NCBI GenBank assembly: GCA_050182275.1
Contig: JBFXCK010000020.1
Coordinates: forward strand, 1-18,904
Reading direction: 5' to 3'
DNA from: JBFXCK01 sp050182275
GTDB taxonomy: Bacteria; Pseudomonadota; Alphaproteobacteria; SHNJ01
DNA length: 18,904 nt
Position 1 is the first letter of the stretch. Every line of letters starts with the position of its first letter. Made by a program: the position numbers and the translations under genes. Below the pieces are notes generated by a model, which saw only the letters and a list, made by a program, of their open reading frames with translations, was not told the DNA's origin and made no database searches. Below, in pieces: positions 1 through 5,651 of the stretch.

Positions 1-185
1 CTTTTGCCGAAAGCAAGGAAACCGCCCTCATCGCCCAAGACGCTGCCGCCGCTTTGGGCGCGTTTCACCGCGTCGGTTTCATTGGTGTAGCCCGTGCCTT
101 TGCGGACGCTACCGCAGGCGGTAACACCAAGAGTAAAGAGGCAGATCAAAAGTAGGGCTGAAAAGCTGGCGGCAAAGCGGGGCAT
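1..185 (-). CDS. Putative small lipoprotein, 5' part only
   Basis: The gene begins at ATG 185 (minus) and runs off the left edge, so about 61 residues are visible. The start is a classical lipoprotein signal: MPRF, a hydrophobic stretch (about residues 5-20), then a lipobox-like GVTAC with Cys about residue 24. The mature part is polar and Gly-rich, containing SGGSVLGDEGGFLAFGK. Secretion and lipidation are therefore predicted, with anchoring in the inner or outer membrane. The GS-x-G-x-x-GG pattern recalls the alphaproteobacterial DUF3576 lipoproteins, but that is a memory-based guess. An AAGG stretch about 13 bases upstream is a weak ribosome site. It is transcribed away from the porin gene. 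A longer reading frame at 109-303 on the same strand overlaps it in another frame and lacks protein-like features. Confidence 0.6.
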   Translation of the reverse strand, partial: MPRFAASFSALLLICLFTLGVTACGSVRKGTGYTNETDAVKRAQSGGSVLGDEGGFLAFGK

Positions 186-366
186 GAGAAAAACTACCTT
201 TTTCTTGAAAAAACACAAAACTATCCGGCCTGTTTACCATTGGGCCTAAAGCACCGTCAAGCCCAAAAGGTAAAAAATCTTTACCTATCAATAGCTTGGT
301 CATGGGCTAAGCTGTGGCGTTCAGGTTAAGGATTTGTGACATACTTGCCACTCGTTGCGTTAAGAA

Positions 367-408
367 TAGCCCCTGCGCCACGGCTTCGCTTGGAAAATTA
401 AGGGGCTA
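367..408 (+). promoter_or_regulatory. Inverted repeat / possible leader hairpin
   Basis: TAGCCCCT (367-374) is the exact reverse complement of AGGGGCTA (401-408), with a 26-base loop. It lies about 210 bases upstream of the porin start and has no T run, so it is not an obvious terminator. It could be a leader-RNA stem or a protein-binding dyad. Confidence 0.3.
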
Positions 409-539
409 CCCGTAAAGATAGCTCCATAAGACAAGAGCGTTATCACCCCTGATCACATCTTGGAGGATAATGTTTTGTCTTTAGTGTTGCCTTCGCCCGG
501 TGCCTCATATTCCCGGTTTCCACTGCAGTAGGACAAATT

Positions 540-569
540 CCAAATTTGGCGCTACCAGTAAACCGGTTT
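540..569. promoter_or_regulatory. Paired palindromes upstream of porin, possible operators
   Basis: Two perfect 10-bp palindromes, CCAAATTTGG (540-549) and AAACCGGTTT (560-569), lie with centres 20 bp apart, about two helical turns. They end about 50 bases before the porin start codon. The spacing would put them on the same DNA face, as expected for a dimeric regulator, but no regulator can be named. Confidence 0.3.
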
Positions 570-621
570 TAAGAGCATCAGGCATCAGGCAAGGTTTTGT
601 GACTTCTGATGGAGGATTTTA

Positions 622-1860
622 ATGAAGAAGTTTTTACTCGCTACGACAGCGTTGATCGCAGCTTCGGCTTTTGCCGGACTCGCGCACGCCGCTGACGCTC
701 AGGGCGTACGCCTCGGCCTGGGTGGTTACTACAAAGGTGCAGTTGGTTCAATCATTGAAGACGACGTAAATCAATTGGCTGCTGTTGGTTTTGCTCCCAA
801 CACCCGTGATACCGCCGTTAAGCAAGACGTTGAAGTATGGTTCATGGGCGAAAGCACCTTGGACAATGGCTTGACCGTCGGCGCCCGTGTTGAACTCGAA
901 GGCATTGACCAAACCGCTTCCGCTACTGGTGCTGGCCAAATCGATGAAGTGTTCGCTTACCTGCGCGGTTCCTTCGGGGAAATCCGCATCGGTAACGAAG
1001 ACGACGTTCGCCGCTTGAAAGGCGTTGTAGCCCCGCAAGCTTCGAAGGTTTTCACTTCCGATGACTACAACAACACCCACTTGGCTTTCACCAACAACCC
1101 GTTCTCGCGTGGCGTTGGTACATTGTTCACCGCAAGCAATTTCTTCGCGAACAATTTAGCTGGCCAAAACTCGACCCTGCCCAATGTTGAAAATGACGGC
1201 GCTAAGATCGTTTACTTGTCGCCCTCGTTCAACGGCTTCTCGCTCGGCGTATCTTTCGCTCCGACGGGCAATGCGATTGGCAACAACAACGCGGGTACAA
1301 CCCCCGTTGGCGTGATCACCGGCTTGATTAACTCCCATGCCTGGTCGTTCGCTGGTAACTATGACGGCCGCTTTGACCAAGTTAAGGTCATGGCGTCGTT
1401 GGGTTACACCGATTCCAACCGCGAAGGCAGCTTAACCAACAATGCCGATGACGTATCGGCTTGGGCGGCTGGCTTAAGCTTTGGTTTCCGTAACTTCGCG
1501 CTGGGCGGTTCTTACAGCAAAGTCAGCGATGCGGGCGGTTTAGGCGTTACGGCAGCAACTGCTGACGGCAACGACATCACCGTATGGAACATCGGCGGCA
1601 CCTATGAAACTGGCCCCTACACTGTAGGCATCAGCTTCAGCGAAGGTGAATATGCTGTGAACGCCACCAACGAACCCACTTTAAGCACCTGGGTATTCTC
1701 TGGCTCCTATGCTTTGGGCCCGGGCATCACCTTGGATGCGGCCATTACCCACAACGATTTCGATCGTGATGGTACGGCCACTGCGGCGATCGGTGGTTTG
1801 TCGACTACGGCAGACTATCAAGACACCGCCATCATGGTTGGTTCTTCGATCAAGTTCTAA
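622..1860 (+). CDS. Outer-membrane porin (Gram-negative porin family)
   Basis: The 412-residue product has a Sec signal peptide (MKKFLLATTALIAASAFAG, likely cut after LAHA at residue 23) followed by a mature chain starting ADAQGVRLGLGGYYKG. The body has alternating aromatic and polar residues, Gly- and Asn-rich loops, and ends in SSIKF, with the terminal Phe that Gram-negative beta-barrels use for Bam recognition. This matches the 16-strand trimeric general porins common in Rhodospirillales, so passive diffusion of small solutes across the outer membrane is inferred. GGAGG (611-615), six bases before the ATG, is a strong ribosome site. Codon use (many GCT, GGT, GTT, CGT, AAC) differs from the GCC/GCG/CGC-rich neighbours, which suggests very high expression. 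A strong terminator follows at 1895. The substrate cannot be told. Confidence 0.93.
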   Translation: MKKFLLATTALIAASAFAGLAHAADAQGVRLGLGGYYKGAVGSIIEDDVNQLAAVGFAPNTRDTAVKQDVEVWFMGESTLDNGLTVGARVELEGIDQTASATGAGQIDEVFAYLRGSFGEIRIGNEDDVRRLKGVVAPQASKVFTSDDYNNTHLAFTNNPFSRGVGTLFTASNFFANNLAGQNSTLPNVENDGAKIVYLSPSFNGFSLGVSFAPTGNAIGNNNAGTTPVGVITGLINSHAWSFAGNYDGRFDQVKVMASLGYTDSNREGSLTNNADDVSAWAAGLSFGFRNFALGGSYSKVSDAGGLGVTAATADGNDITVWNIGGTYETGPYTVGISFSEGEYAVNATNEPTLSTWVFSGSYALGPGITLDAAITHNDFDRDGTATAAIGGLSTTADYQDTAIMVGSSIKF

Positions 1861-1894
1861 TGATCTAAACAATCATTTCACTTGAATGAGATTG

Positions 1895-1927
1895 GAAGGG
1901 CGGCAGCAATGCCGCCCTTCTTCTTTT
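1895..1927 (+). terminator. Rho-independent terminator of the porin gene
   Basis: GAAGGGCGGCA (1895-1905), loop GCAA, and TGCCGCCCTTC (1910-1920) form a perfect 11-bp stem followed by TTCTTTT. It lies 35 bases past the porin stop and ends four bases before the yggS start codon. Confidence 0.92.
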
Positions 1928-1930
1928 GAG

Positions 1931-2557
1931 ATGAACAATATTGCCGCTGCCTTACAAACTTTCCGCCGCCAATTGCCGGCCTCGGTCACTTTAATCGCCG
2001 TCAGCAAAGGGCAGGGGATTGAGGCCATTCAGGCCGCGCTAGACGCAGGGCAGCGCCATTTCGGGGAGAATAGGGTGCAAGAGGCCTTGCAAAAATGGCC
2101 GCTTCTAAAGGCGCGCTATCCGGATAGTACGCTCCATTTAATCGGCCCTTTGCAAACCAACAAAGTCAAAGACGCTTTGGGGCTCTTTGATGTGATTCAC
2201 ACCATCGACCGCCCTAAGCTGGTGGAGGCTTTGGCGCGAGAGAAAAGCGGCGTCAAATTCCTTGTGCAAGTCAATCAAGGCGGTGAGCCGCAAAAATCGG
2301 GGATCGCGCCGGCCGGGCTGCCGGCTTTATTGGCGCTGTGTAAAAAATCAAACCTGCCGGTTTCGGGCCTTATGACCATCCCGCCGCAAACGGGCGATGC
2401 AAAAATATATTTTCAAAAATTGGCGGCGCTGGCAAAGCGGCATAATTTACCCGGGCTTTCCATGGGCATGAGCGGGGATTGGCAAGAGGCGGTTGCGGCG
2501 GGGGCCACTTATATACGGGTGGGGGGCGCTATTTTTGGCGCGCGGCTTAAGCCTTAA
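1931..2557 (+). CDS. yggS: YggS-family PLP homeostasis protein
   Basis: This 208-residue protein belongs to the YggS/PROSC (PLPHP) family, single-domain fold-III PLP-binding proteins. They have no known catalytic activity and buffer pyridoxal phosphate and affect amino-acid metabolism. Visible family motifs are LIAVSKG (the Schiff-base Lys is about residue 26), FGENRVQEAL, HLIGPLQTNK, VNQGGEPQKSGI, GLMTIPP, and LSMGMSGDW followed by ATYIRVGGAIFGAR near the C-terminus. I chose ATG 1931 because the product then aligns with the usual family start (MNDIA in E. coli, MNNIA here). The longer start at 1886 would translate the porin terminator hairpin. No clear Shine-Dalgarno sequence precedes the start, which follows the terminator directly. 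The 3' end overlaps the convergent L,D-transpeptidase gene by 11 bases. Confidence 0.93.
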   Translation: MNNIAAALQTFRRQLPASVTLIAVSKGQGIEAIQAALDAGQRHFGENRVQEALQKWPLLKARYPDSTLHLIGPLQTNKVKDALGLFDVIHTIDRPKLVEALAREKSGVKFLVQVNQGGEPQKSGIAPAGLPALLALCKKSNLPVSGLMTIPPQTGDAKIYFQKLAALAKRHNLPGLSMGMSGDWQEAVAAGATYIRVGGAIFGARLKP

Positions 2558-3056
2558 TCACCACCGCGCTGGTTTTATCGAGCAGCGGCAAAATTTCCAT
2601 CATATCGGCGCGGGAAAAAGCCACGCAGCCGGCGGTCGGGCGGTTATCTTCGTGGGCTAAATGCACGAAAATCGCGCTGCCTTGATGGGGTTTGACCGGC
2701 GCATCGTTATAGCCGATTTCTAAAAACACATCATAGGCATGATCCTCGCGCCATAATTTTTCGTGGGCGGCGGGATGGGGAAGGCGCACCGCACGGTTAT
2801 AGTCGCTGGAAGAAGGGTCATCGCACCAGCCATCATGCGGTTGAATGGCGCGAATTTCCAAGCCTAGGGCAGGTAAGCTTAAACGGTCTTGCCGGTGCCA
2901 CAGGCGGCGGATTAAAAAACGCCCAACCGGCGTTATGCCATCACCCTCGGTTTTAACGGCGCTAACCCCGCCCCGCCCCAATTGGCAGGAAAATTTTTTC
3001 CCGCCGATTTCAGCGGCCCCCCGAGCGCCCGATGCGGCGGTAACAATAAGATCCAT
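2547..3056 (-). CDS. L,D-transpeptidase-like protein (YkuD family, COG3786 type)
   Basis: The 169-residue protein has the YkuD catalytic signature in the form AIFVHLAHEDNRPTAGCVAF, with likely catalytic His132 and Cys144 (TAGC). The conserved ITPVGRFLIR near residue 41 is also typical. YkuD enzymes make 3-3 peptidoglycan cross-links or attach proteins to peptidoglycan. The classical SHGC[IV]R has Ala instead of the last Arg here, which is the pattern I associate with the COG3786 branch. No signal peptide is visible, so export is unclear; an N-terminal extension does not fit because the upstream gene ends seven bases before the ATG. It is the last gene of a three-gene minus-strand cluster with two PodJ-motif proteins, and translational coupling is likely. 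A role in local cell-wall modification is inferred. Confidence 0.85.
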   Translation of the reverse strand: MDLIVTAASGARGAAEIGGKKFSCQLGRGGVSAVKTEGDGITPVGRFLIRRLWHRQDRLSLPALGLEIRAIQPHDGWCDDPSSSDYNRAVRLPHPAAHEKLWREDHAYDVFLEIGYNDAPVKPHQGSAIFVHLAHEDNRPTAGCVAFSRADMMEILPLLDKTSAVVIKA

Positions 3057-3063
3057 TTAAAAA

Positions 3064-3645
3064 TTAGCGGCTGGCCAAAAAGCGCGAAGGAATTCCCTGG
3101 CCCATATCGCCGCCCAATTGCTGGCCCAGCAAAAACGCGCTCCAGCCCATAAAAGCGGCCAAGGCGATCATCAATACCCAGCGCATAAAATGGCGCGTGG
3201 TCAAGGATTCGGCGGTTTCCGGCGCTGCCGCCGGGGCGGGGGCGGATGAAACGCTATGGGCTTCCCGCAGGCGCTGTTCTAGGCCCGCGACCGTGGCGGT
3301 TAATTGGCGGATTTTATCATCCATCTCCCGCCAGGTTTTCATCGAGGCGGAATCGGCCATCTTGGGCGGGTCATTTTTAATAACGCCCTTAAGGGGGGGC
3401 GCTTTGGGCTGGGCTTTGGCGGCAGGGTCAGCACTACCCAGATTAATCAGGGGGCTGGGAATTTTTTCCGGCGCTACTTTTGCCGCCGGGGCAGGAGAAG
3501 GGGCGGGATTGCGGTTGGCGGCCGCCATAATAGCCTGTTCAATCCATTCGCCCATGGTCATACCGGCCCGGTTAGCGCTGGCTTTGGCCAAGGCCCTGGC
3601 CTCGGCATCGACTCCTTTAACGCTCCATGGCAGTTGATTGGACAA
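3064..3645 (-). CDS. Membrane-anchored protein with PodJ-like WSVKGV motif
   Basis: This 193-residue protein has unknown function. From a TTG start at 3645 it begins SNQLPWSVKGVDAEARALAK and continues to GMTMGEWIEQAI, a motif resembling the N-terminus of polar localisation proteins of the PodJ/SEL1 type in alphaproteobacteria. A Pro/Ala-rich linker follows (about residues 46-90), then a likely coiled coil (about 102-129, KTWREMDDKIRQL), another Ala/Pro linker, and one transmembrane helix (about 155-175) close to the C-terminus. The topology would place the motif and coiled coil in the cytoplasm. TTG 3645 is preferred over an upstream TTG at 3678 because AGAGGGAG lies seven bases before it and because the protein then starts at the motif, as in related proteins. 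The adjacent 117-residue gene is a paralogue by this motif. Confidence 0.7.
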   Translation of the reverse strand: MSNQLPWSVKGVDAEARALAKASANRAGMTMGEWIEQAIMAAANRNPAPSPAPAAKVAPEKIPSPLINLGSADPAAKAQPKAPPLKGVIKNDPPKMADSASMKTWREMDDKIRQLTATVAGLEQRLREAHSVSSAPAPAAAPETAESLTTRHFMRWVLMIALAAFMGWSAFLLGQQLGGDMGQGIPSRFLASR

Positions 3646-3724
3646 AATAGCGCTCCCTCTTGGTTCAAGCACTACCAAAAAAACTTAAGCAATTCAAATG
3701 GCAAAATGGGTAGAACTGGAATTA

Positions 3725-4078
3725 TCAGTTGATTTTTTTGAACTTAAGCGGGTGAGAGGCGCTACTTTGCAATTTATTCAGGCGCATACCCAGCTTTTCC
3801 AGCTCATTTTCATAATCGAAATCATCACCCTTTCCCTCATAGGCAGGGGGAATTTTTAAAGCCGCGCGCAAAGGCCCGATCGCGCCGCCGGGGGCAGGGG
3901 ATGATTGGGCGAATTCCTTAATCACCTGGCTTAGCCATTCACCCACATTAAGCCCGGCATTTTGCGCGCTTTCCCGCGCCAAATTTCTGGCGGCCGGCGA
4001 TACGCCCTTCACGCTCCAGGGGCCTTTGACCGCCTCTTCATGGGCGGCATCCAAGCGGGGTTTTTTGATTTCTTTCAT
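3725..4078 (-). CDS. Small protein with PodJ-like WSVKGV motif
   Basis: This 117-residue soluble protein has unknown function. Residues 20-53 read PWSVKGVSPAARNLARESAQ and then AGLNVGEWLSQVI, the same motif as its downstream neighbour, indicating an ancient tandem duplication or domain sharing. The rest contains a Pro/Gly linker (about 60-80) and a short heptad-like helix (about 88-105, ENELEKLGMRLNKL), with a basic C-terminus (KFKKIN). GAGG six bases before ATG 4078 supports the start. It is the first gene of the cluster running to the L,D-transpeptidase at 2547, with an 80-base spacing to the next TTG start. The motif is known from PodJ-type polarity factors; a role as an adaptor for polar or envelope proteins is only inference. 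Confidence 0.75.
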   Translation of the reverse strand: MKEIKKPRLDAAHEEAVKGPWSVKGVSPAARNLARESAQNAGLNVGEWLSQVIKEFAQSSPAPGGAIGPLRAALKIPPAYEGKGDDFDYENELEKLGMRLNKLQSSASHPLKFKKIN

Positions 4079-4204
4079 TCACATCCTCGTTGCAAAGCTT
4101 TATCTTTTCAGGGCTCTTTTACGAAACCCTTGCGGAAAACCCTTGGGACGGCTAGATACTATCTTCTTTCCGATCCTAAGAGATCGCGGATCATAGTGTA
4201 TTTT

Positions 4205-4279
4205 TGGGGCGTAGCCAAGTGGTAAGGCAGCGGTTTTTGGTACCGCCATTCCTAGGTTCGAATCCTAGCGCCCCAGCCA
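4205..4279 (+). tRNA. tRNA-Gln (anticodon TTG)
   Basis: The sequence folds as a 75-base tRNA. The acceptor stem is TGGGGCG (4205-4211) with CGCCCCA (4269-4275), then discriminator G and an encoded CCA (4277-4279). The D arm is AGCCAAGTGGTAAGGCA, the anticodon stem is GCGGT/ACCGC with loop TTTTGGT giving anticodon TTG, and the T arm is CTAGGTTCGAATCCTAG. It closely resembles E. coli tRNA-Gln(UUG), including the unusual U1-A72 pair. It decodes CAA, and CAG by wobble. The CCA end is also part of a hairpin with downstream sequence (4277-4307). Confidence 0.96.
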
Positions 4280-4307
4280 TCCTTCGCCACTACGTGGCTT
4301 CGGATGG
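4277..4307 (+). other. Hairpin linking the tRNA CCA end to the repeat array
   Basis: CCATCC (4277-4282) pairs with GGATGG (4302-4307), and GCCAC (4286-4290) with GTGGC (4294-4298), separated by a symmetric TTC/TTC internal loop, with TAC at the tip. It overlaps the first repeat hairpin (4297-4334), so the two structures exclude each other. There is no T run. Confidence 0.45.
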
Positions 4308-4593
4308 CTTACGCCTTCGTAAGCTATCCGAAGCAAAAATGAAGCGAAGGATGTCCTCCGAAGCTTTAGCGTAGGAGGACTGGTTGCCGCATGGAGCTCG
4401 GATGGCTTACGCCTTCGTAAGCTATCCGAAGCAAAAATGAAGCGAAGGATGTCCTCCGAAGCTTTAGCGTAGGAGGACTGGTTGCCGCATGGAGCTCGGA
4501 TGGCTTACGCCTTCGTAAGCTATCCGAAGCAAAAATGAAGCGAAGGATGTCCTCCGAAGCTTTAGCGTAGGAGGACTGGTTGCCGCATGGAGC
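4300..4593. repeat. Three identical 98-bp tandem repeats with internal hairpins
   Basis: The unit starting TCGGATGGCTTACGCC and ending GCCGCATGGAGC is present three times without a single difference, at 4300-4397, 4398-4495 and 4496-4593. Each unit holds two inverted repeats. The first is CGGATGGCTTACG, loop CCTT, CGTAAGCTATCCG (13 bp with one G-T pair); in copy 1 the flanking bases extend it to 17 bp, 4297-4334. The second is GTCCTCC with GGAGGAC (4353-4359 and 4374-4380 in copy 1). Since 98 is not a multiple of three, the array is not a repeated coding domain. It fills the gap between tRNA-Gln and the GIY-YIG gene. Identity of copies suggests recent amplification or gene conversion. It is too long and gapless for CRISPR repeats. 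Confidence 0.97.
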
Positions 4594-4607
4594 GTGGATT
4601 TTGACCT

Positions 4608-4850
4608 ATGCATTATGTCTATTTAATCCGAAGCCGATCTTTTCCAGAACAGCGTTATATCGGCCTGACCAGCGATTTAAAGCGCCGTATGCAGGATCAT
4701 AATGGTGGCGAATCTATCCACACGGCAAAATATAAACCATGGAAATTGATCAGCTACCATGCTTTCGAAAATAAACGCACTGCCCAAGAGTTTGAATATT
4801 ATTTAAAATCTGGCTCTGGCAAAGCTTTTGCCAATAAACGATTTTGGTAA
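4608..4850 (+). CDS. Small GIY-YIG nuclease-domain protein
   Basis: This 80-residue protein is a stand-alone GIY-YIG endonuclease domain of the UvrC N-terminal/YhbQ type. MHYVYLIRS corresponds to the GIY strand and RYIGLTSDLKRRMQDHN to YIG plus the catalytic-arm Arg residues. A His/Asn region follows, and RTAQEFEYYLKSGSGKAF carries the presumed metal-binding Glu and the conserved LKS. The domain is the usual length, so the gene appears intact. A TGA lies in frame one codon upstream of ATG 4608, fixing the start. The ribosome site is weak; GGAG at 4589-4592 comes from the last repeat copy. It sits directly after the 98-bp array and 11 bases before the hydrolase gene. Members of this group often lie in intergenic repeat regions; the true substrate is unknown, and repeat propagation is inference. 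Confidence 0.88.
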   Translation: MHYVYLIRSRSFPEQRYIGLTSDLKRRMQDHNGGESIHTAKYKPWKLISYHAFENKRTAQEFEYYLKSGSGKAFANKRFW

Positions 4851-4861
4851 AAGATATTTTT

Positions 4862-5602
4862 ATGTCTCTCGAAACCCCCTTCACCCTCCCCACTTCCGAC
4901 GGCCATCTGATTAATGGCATCGTCAACCAAGCCTCGTCTAAAAAAGCCGATAAATTGCTGATCATGGTGCATGGGCTGACGGGGCATTTCAAAGAGCATA
5001 TATTCGTAGCGGCCAAAGATTATTTTAACGCCCAAGGCTATGACGTGGTGCGGTTTAATTTATATGATTTTCCCTATTCAGGTAAAAAATTCCGCCGTTT
5101 CGCGCAAACGCTGCTGAAAGACTATATCAGCGATTTAAATATCATTATCGATCACTTCATCCCTTCTTATAAAAAAGTATTTTATGCCGGGCATTCTTAC
5201 GGTGGGTTGACTTTGATGCTGGCTAACCCCAAGGCAACCGCCATGGCATTATGGGATCCCACTTTTGATCCCAATTCTGTTCAACAGGATTTAAGATTTA
5301 TACCCGAGTTGGATTCTTATAAAATAGATTGGGGAATCGAAATTCTTGTTTCCAAGGAATTTGTTGAAGAAAATAAAAATTTTGACATTAAGCGCCGCCA
5401 GGAGTTGGCCGCCGCCAGCAAAGCACCTTTCCGCGTGATCGAGGCGGAAGAGGGCGGATACCGGAATTCAAAAACTTATAGCGATTATGCCAAAGTTCCA
5501 GCCGATAAAATCACCATCCCCGGCGCCGATCACGCTTTTACCTTGGGCGATACGCATCGCCAATTGTGCGAAGCCACGGAAAACTGGTTCAACAAATTCT
5601 AA
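4862..5602 (+). CDS. Alpha/beta-hydrolase (serine aminopeptidase S33-like)
   Basis: This 246-residue cytoplasmic protein has the alpha/beta-hydrolase pattern. The oxyanion-hole region is LLIMVHGLTGH (about residue 33), the nucleophile elbow is YAGHSYGG (Ser about residue 112), the acid may be Asp in ALWDPTFD, and the catalytic His is in IPGADHAFTLGDTH near the C-terminus. It resembles Hydrolase_4/lysophospholipase-type enzymes acting on esters, but the substrate cannot be deduced. ATG 4862 is preferred to the in-frame TTG at 4844, which lies inside the end of the GIY-YIG gene; neither has a strong ribosome site. The gene is clearly more A+T-rich (long A runs, many AAA and ATT codons) than the genes beyond 6 kb, so it may have been acquired together with the nuclease gene. 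Confidence 0.85.
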   Translation: MSLETPFTLPTSDGHLINGIVNQASSKKADKLLIMVHGLTGHFKEHIFVAAKDYFNAQGYDVVRFNLYDFPYSGKKFRRFAQTLLKDYISDLNIIIDHFIPSYKKVFYAGHSYGGLTLMLANPKATAMALWDPTFDPNSVQQDLRFIPELDSYKIDWGIEILVSKEFVEENKNFDIKRRQELAAASKAPFRVIEAEEGGYRNSKTYSDYAKVPADKITIPGADHAFTLGDTHRQLCEATENWFNKF

Positions 5603-5651
5603 AATCTCCAAGGGTTCAATAACCCCTTAAAAAGTGATAGACTCTCTTTCT

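Larger units (their letters stand above)
186..621. other. Intergenic region between lipoprotein and porin genes
   Basis: This 436-base gap between divergent genes holds no convincing coding sequence. It should carry both promoters, but I could not fix a -35/-10 pair with confidence. It does contain an 8-bp inverted repeat (367-374 with 401-408), two perfect 10-bp palindromes (540-549 and 560-569), a direct repeat GCATCAG at 575-581 and 582-588, and a four-codon ORF (470-484) behind GGAGG. A long, structured 5' leader for the porin mRNA is likely. Confidence 0.5.

Noticed and set aside
109..303. 64-codon minus-strand frame overlapping the lipoprotein start
   Set aside because: It overlaps the better-supported lipoprotein reading frame and shows no domain or ribosome site.
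748..1080. Minus-strand 110-codon frame inside the porin gene
   Set aside because: It is a shadow of the strongly codon-biased porin coding sequence, with no start signals.
1886..1930. Longer yggS start
   Set aside because: It would encode the porin terminator stem (MRLEGRQQCRPSSFE), absent from family members, and has no ribosome site.
3646..3678. Upstream TTG start for the membrane-anchored PodJ-motif protein
   Set aside because: Codons between the two TTGs contain the AGAGGGAG ribosome site serving the start at 3645; related proteins begin near the motif.
3197..3732. Plus-strand frames of about 140 codons
   Set aside because: They are antisense to the membrane-anchored PodJ-motif gene, are low in complexity (Ala/Gly or Gly/Arg) and have no ribosome sites.
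4300..4593. CRISPR array
   Set aside because: The units are head-to-tail identical 98-mers with no variable spacers, and there are no cas genes nearby.
5609..5629. Terminator after the hydrolase gene
   Set aside because: The stem is only five base pairs (GGGTT/AACCC) and is followed by A rather than T residues on the coding strand.
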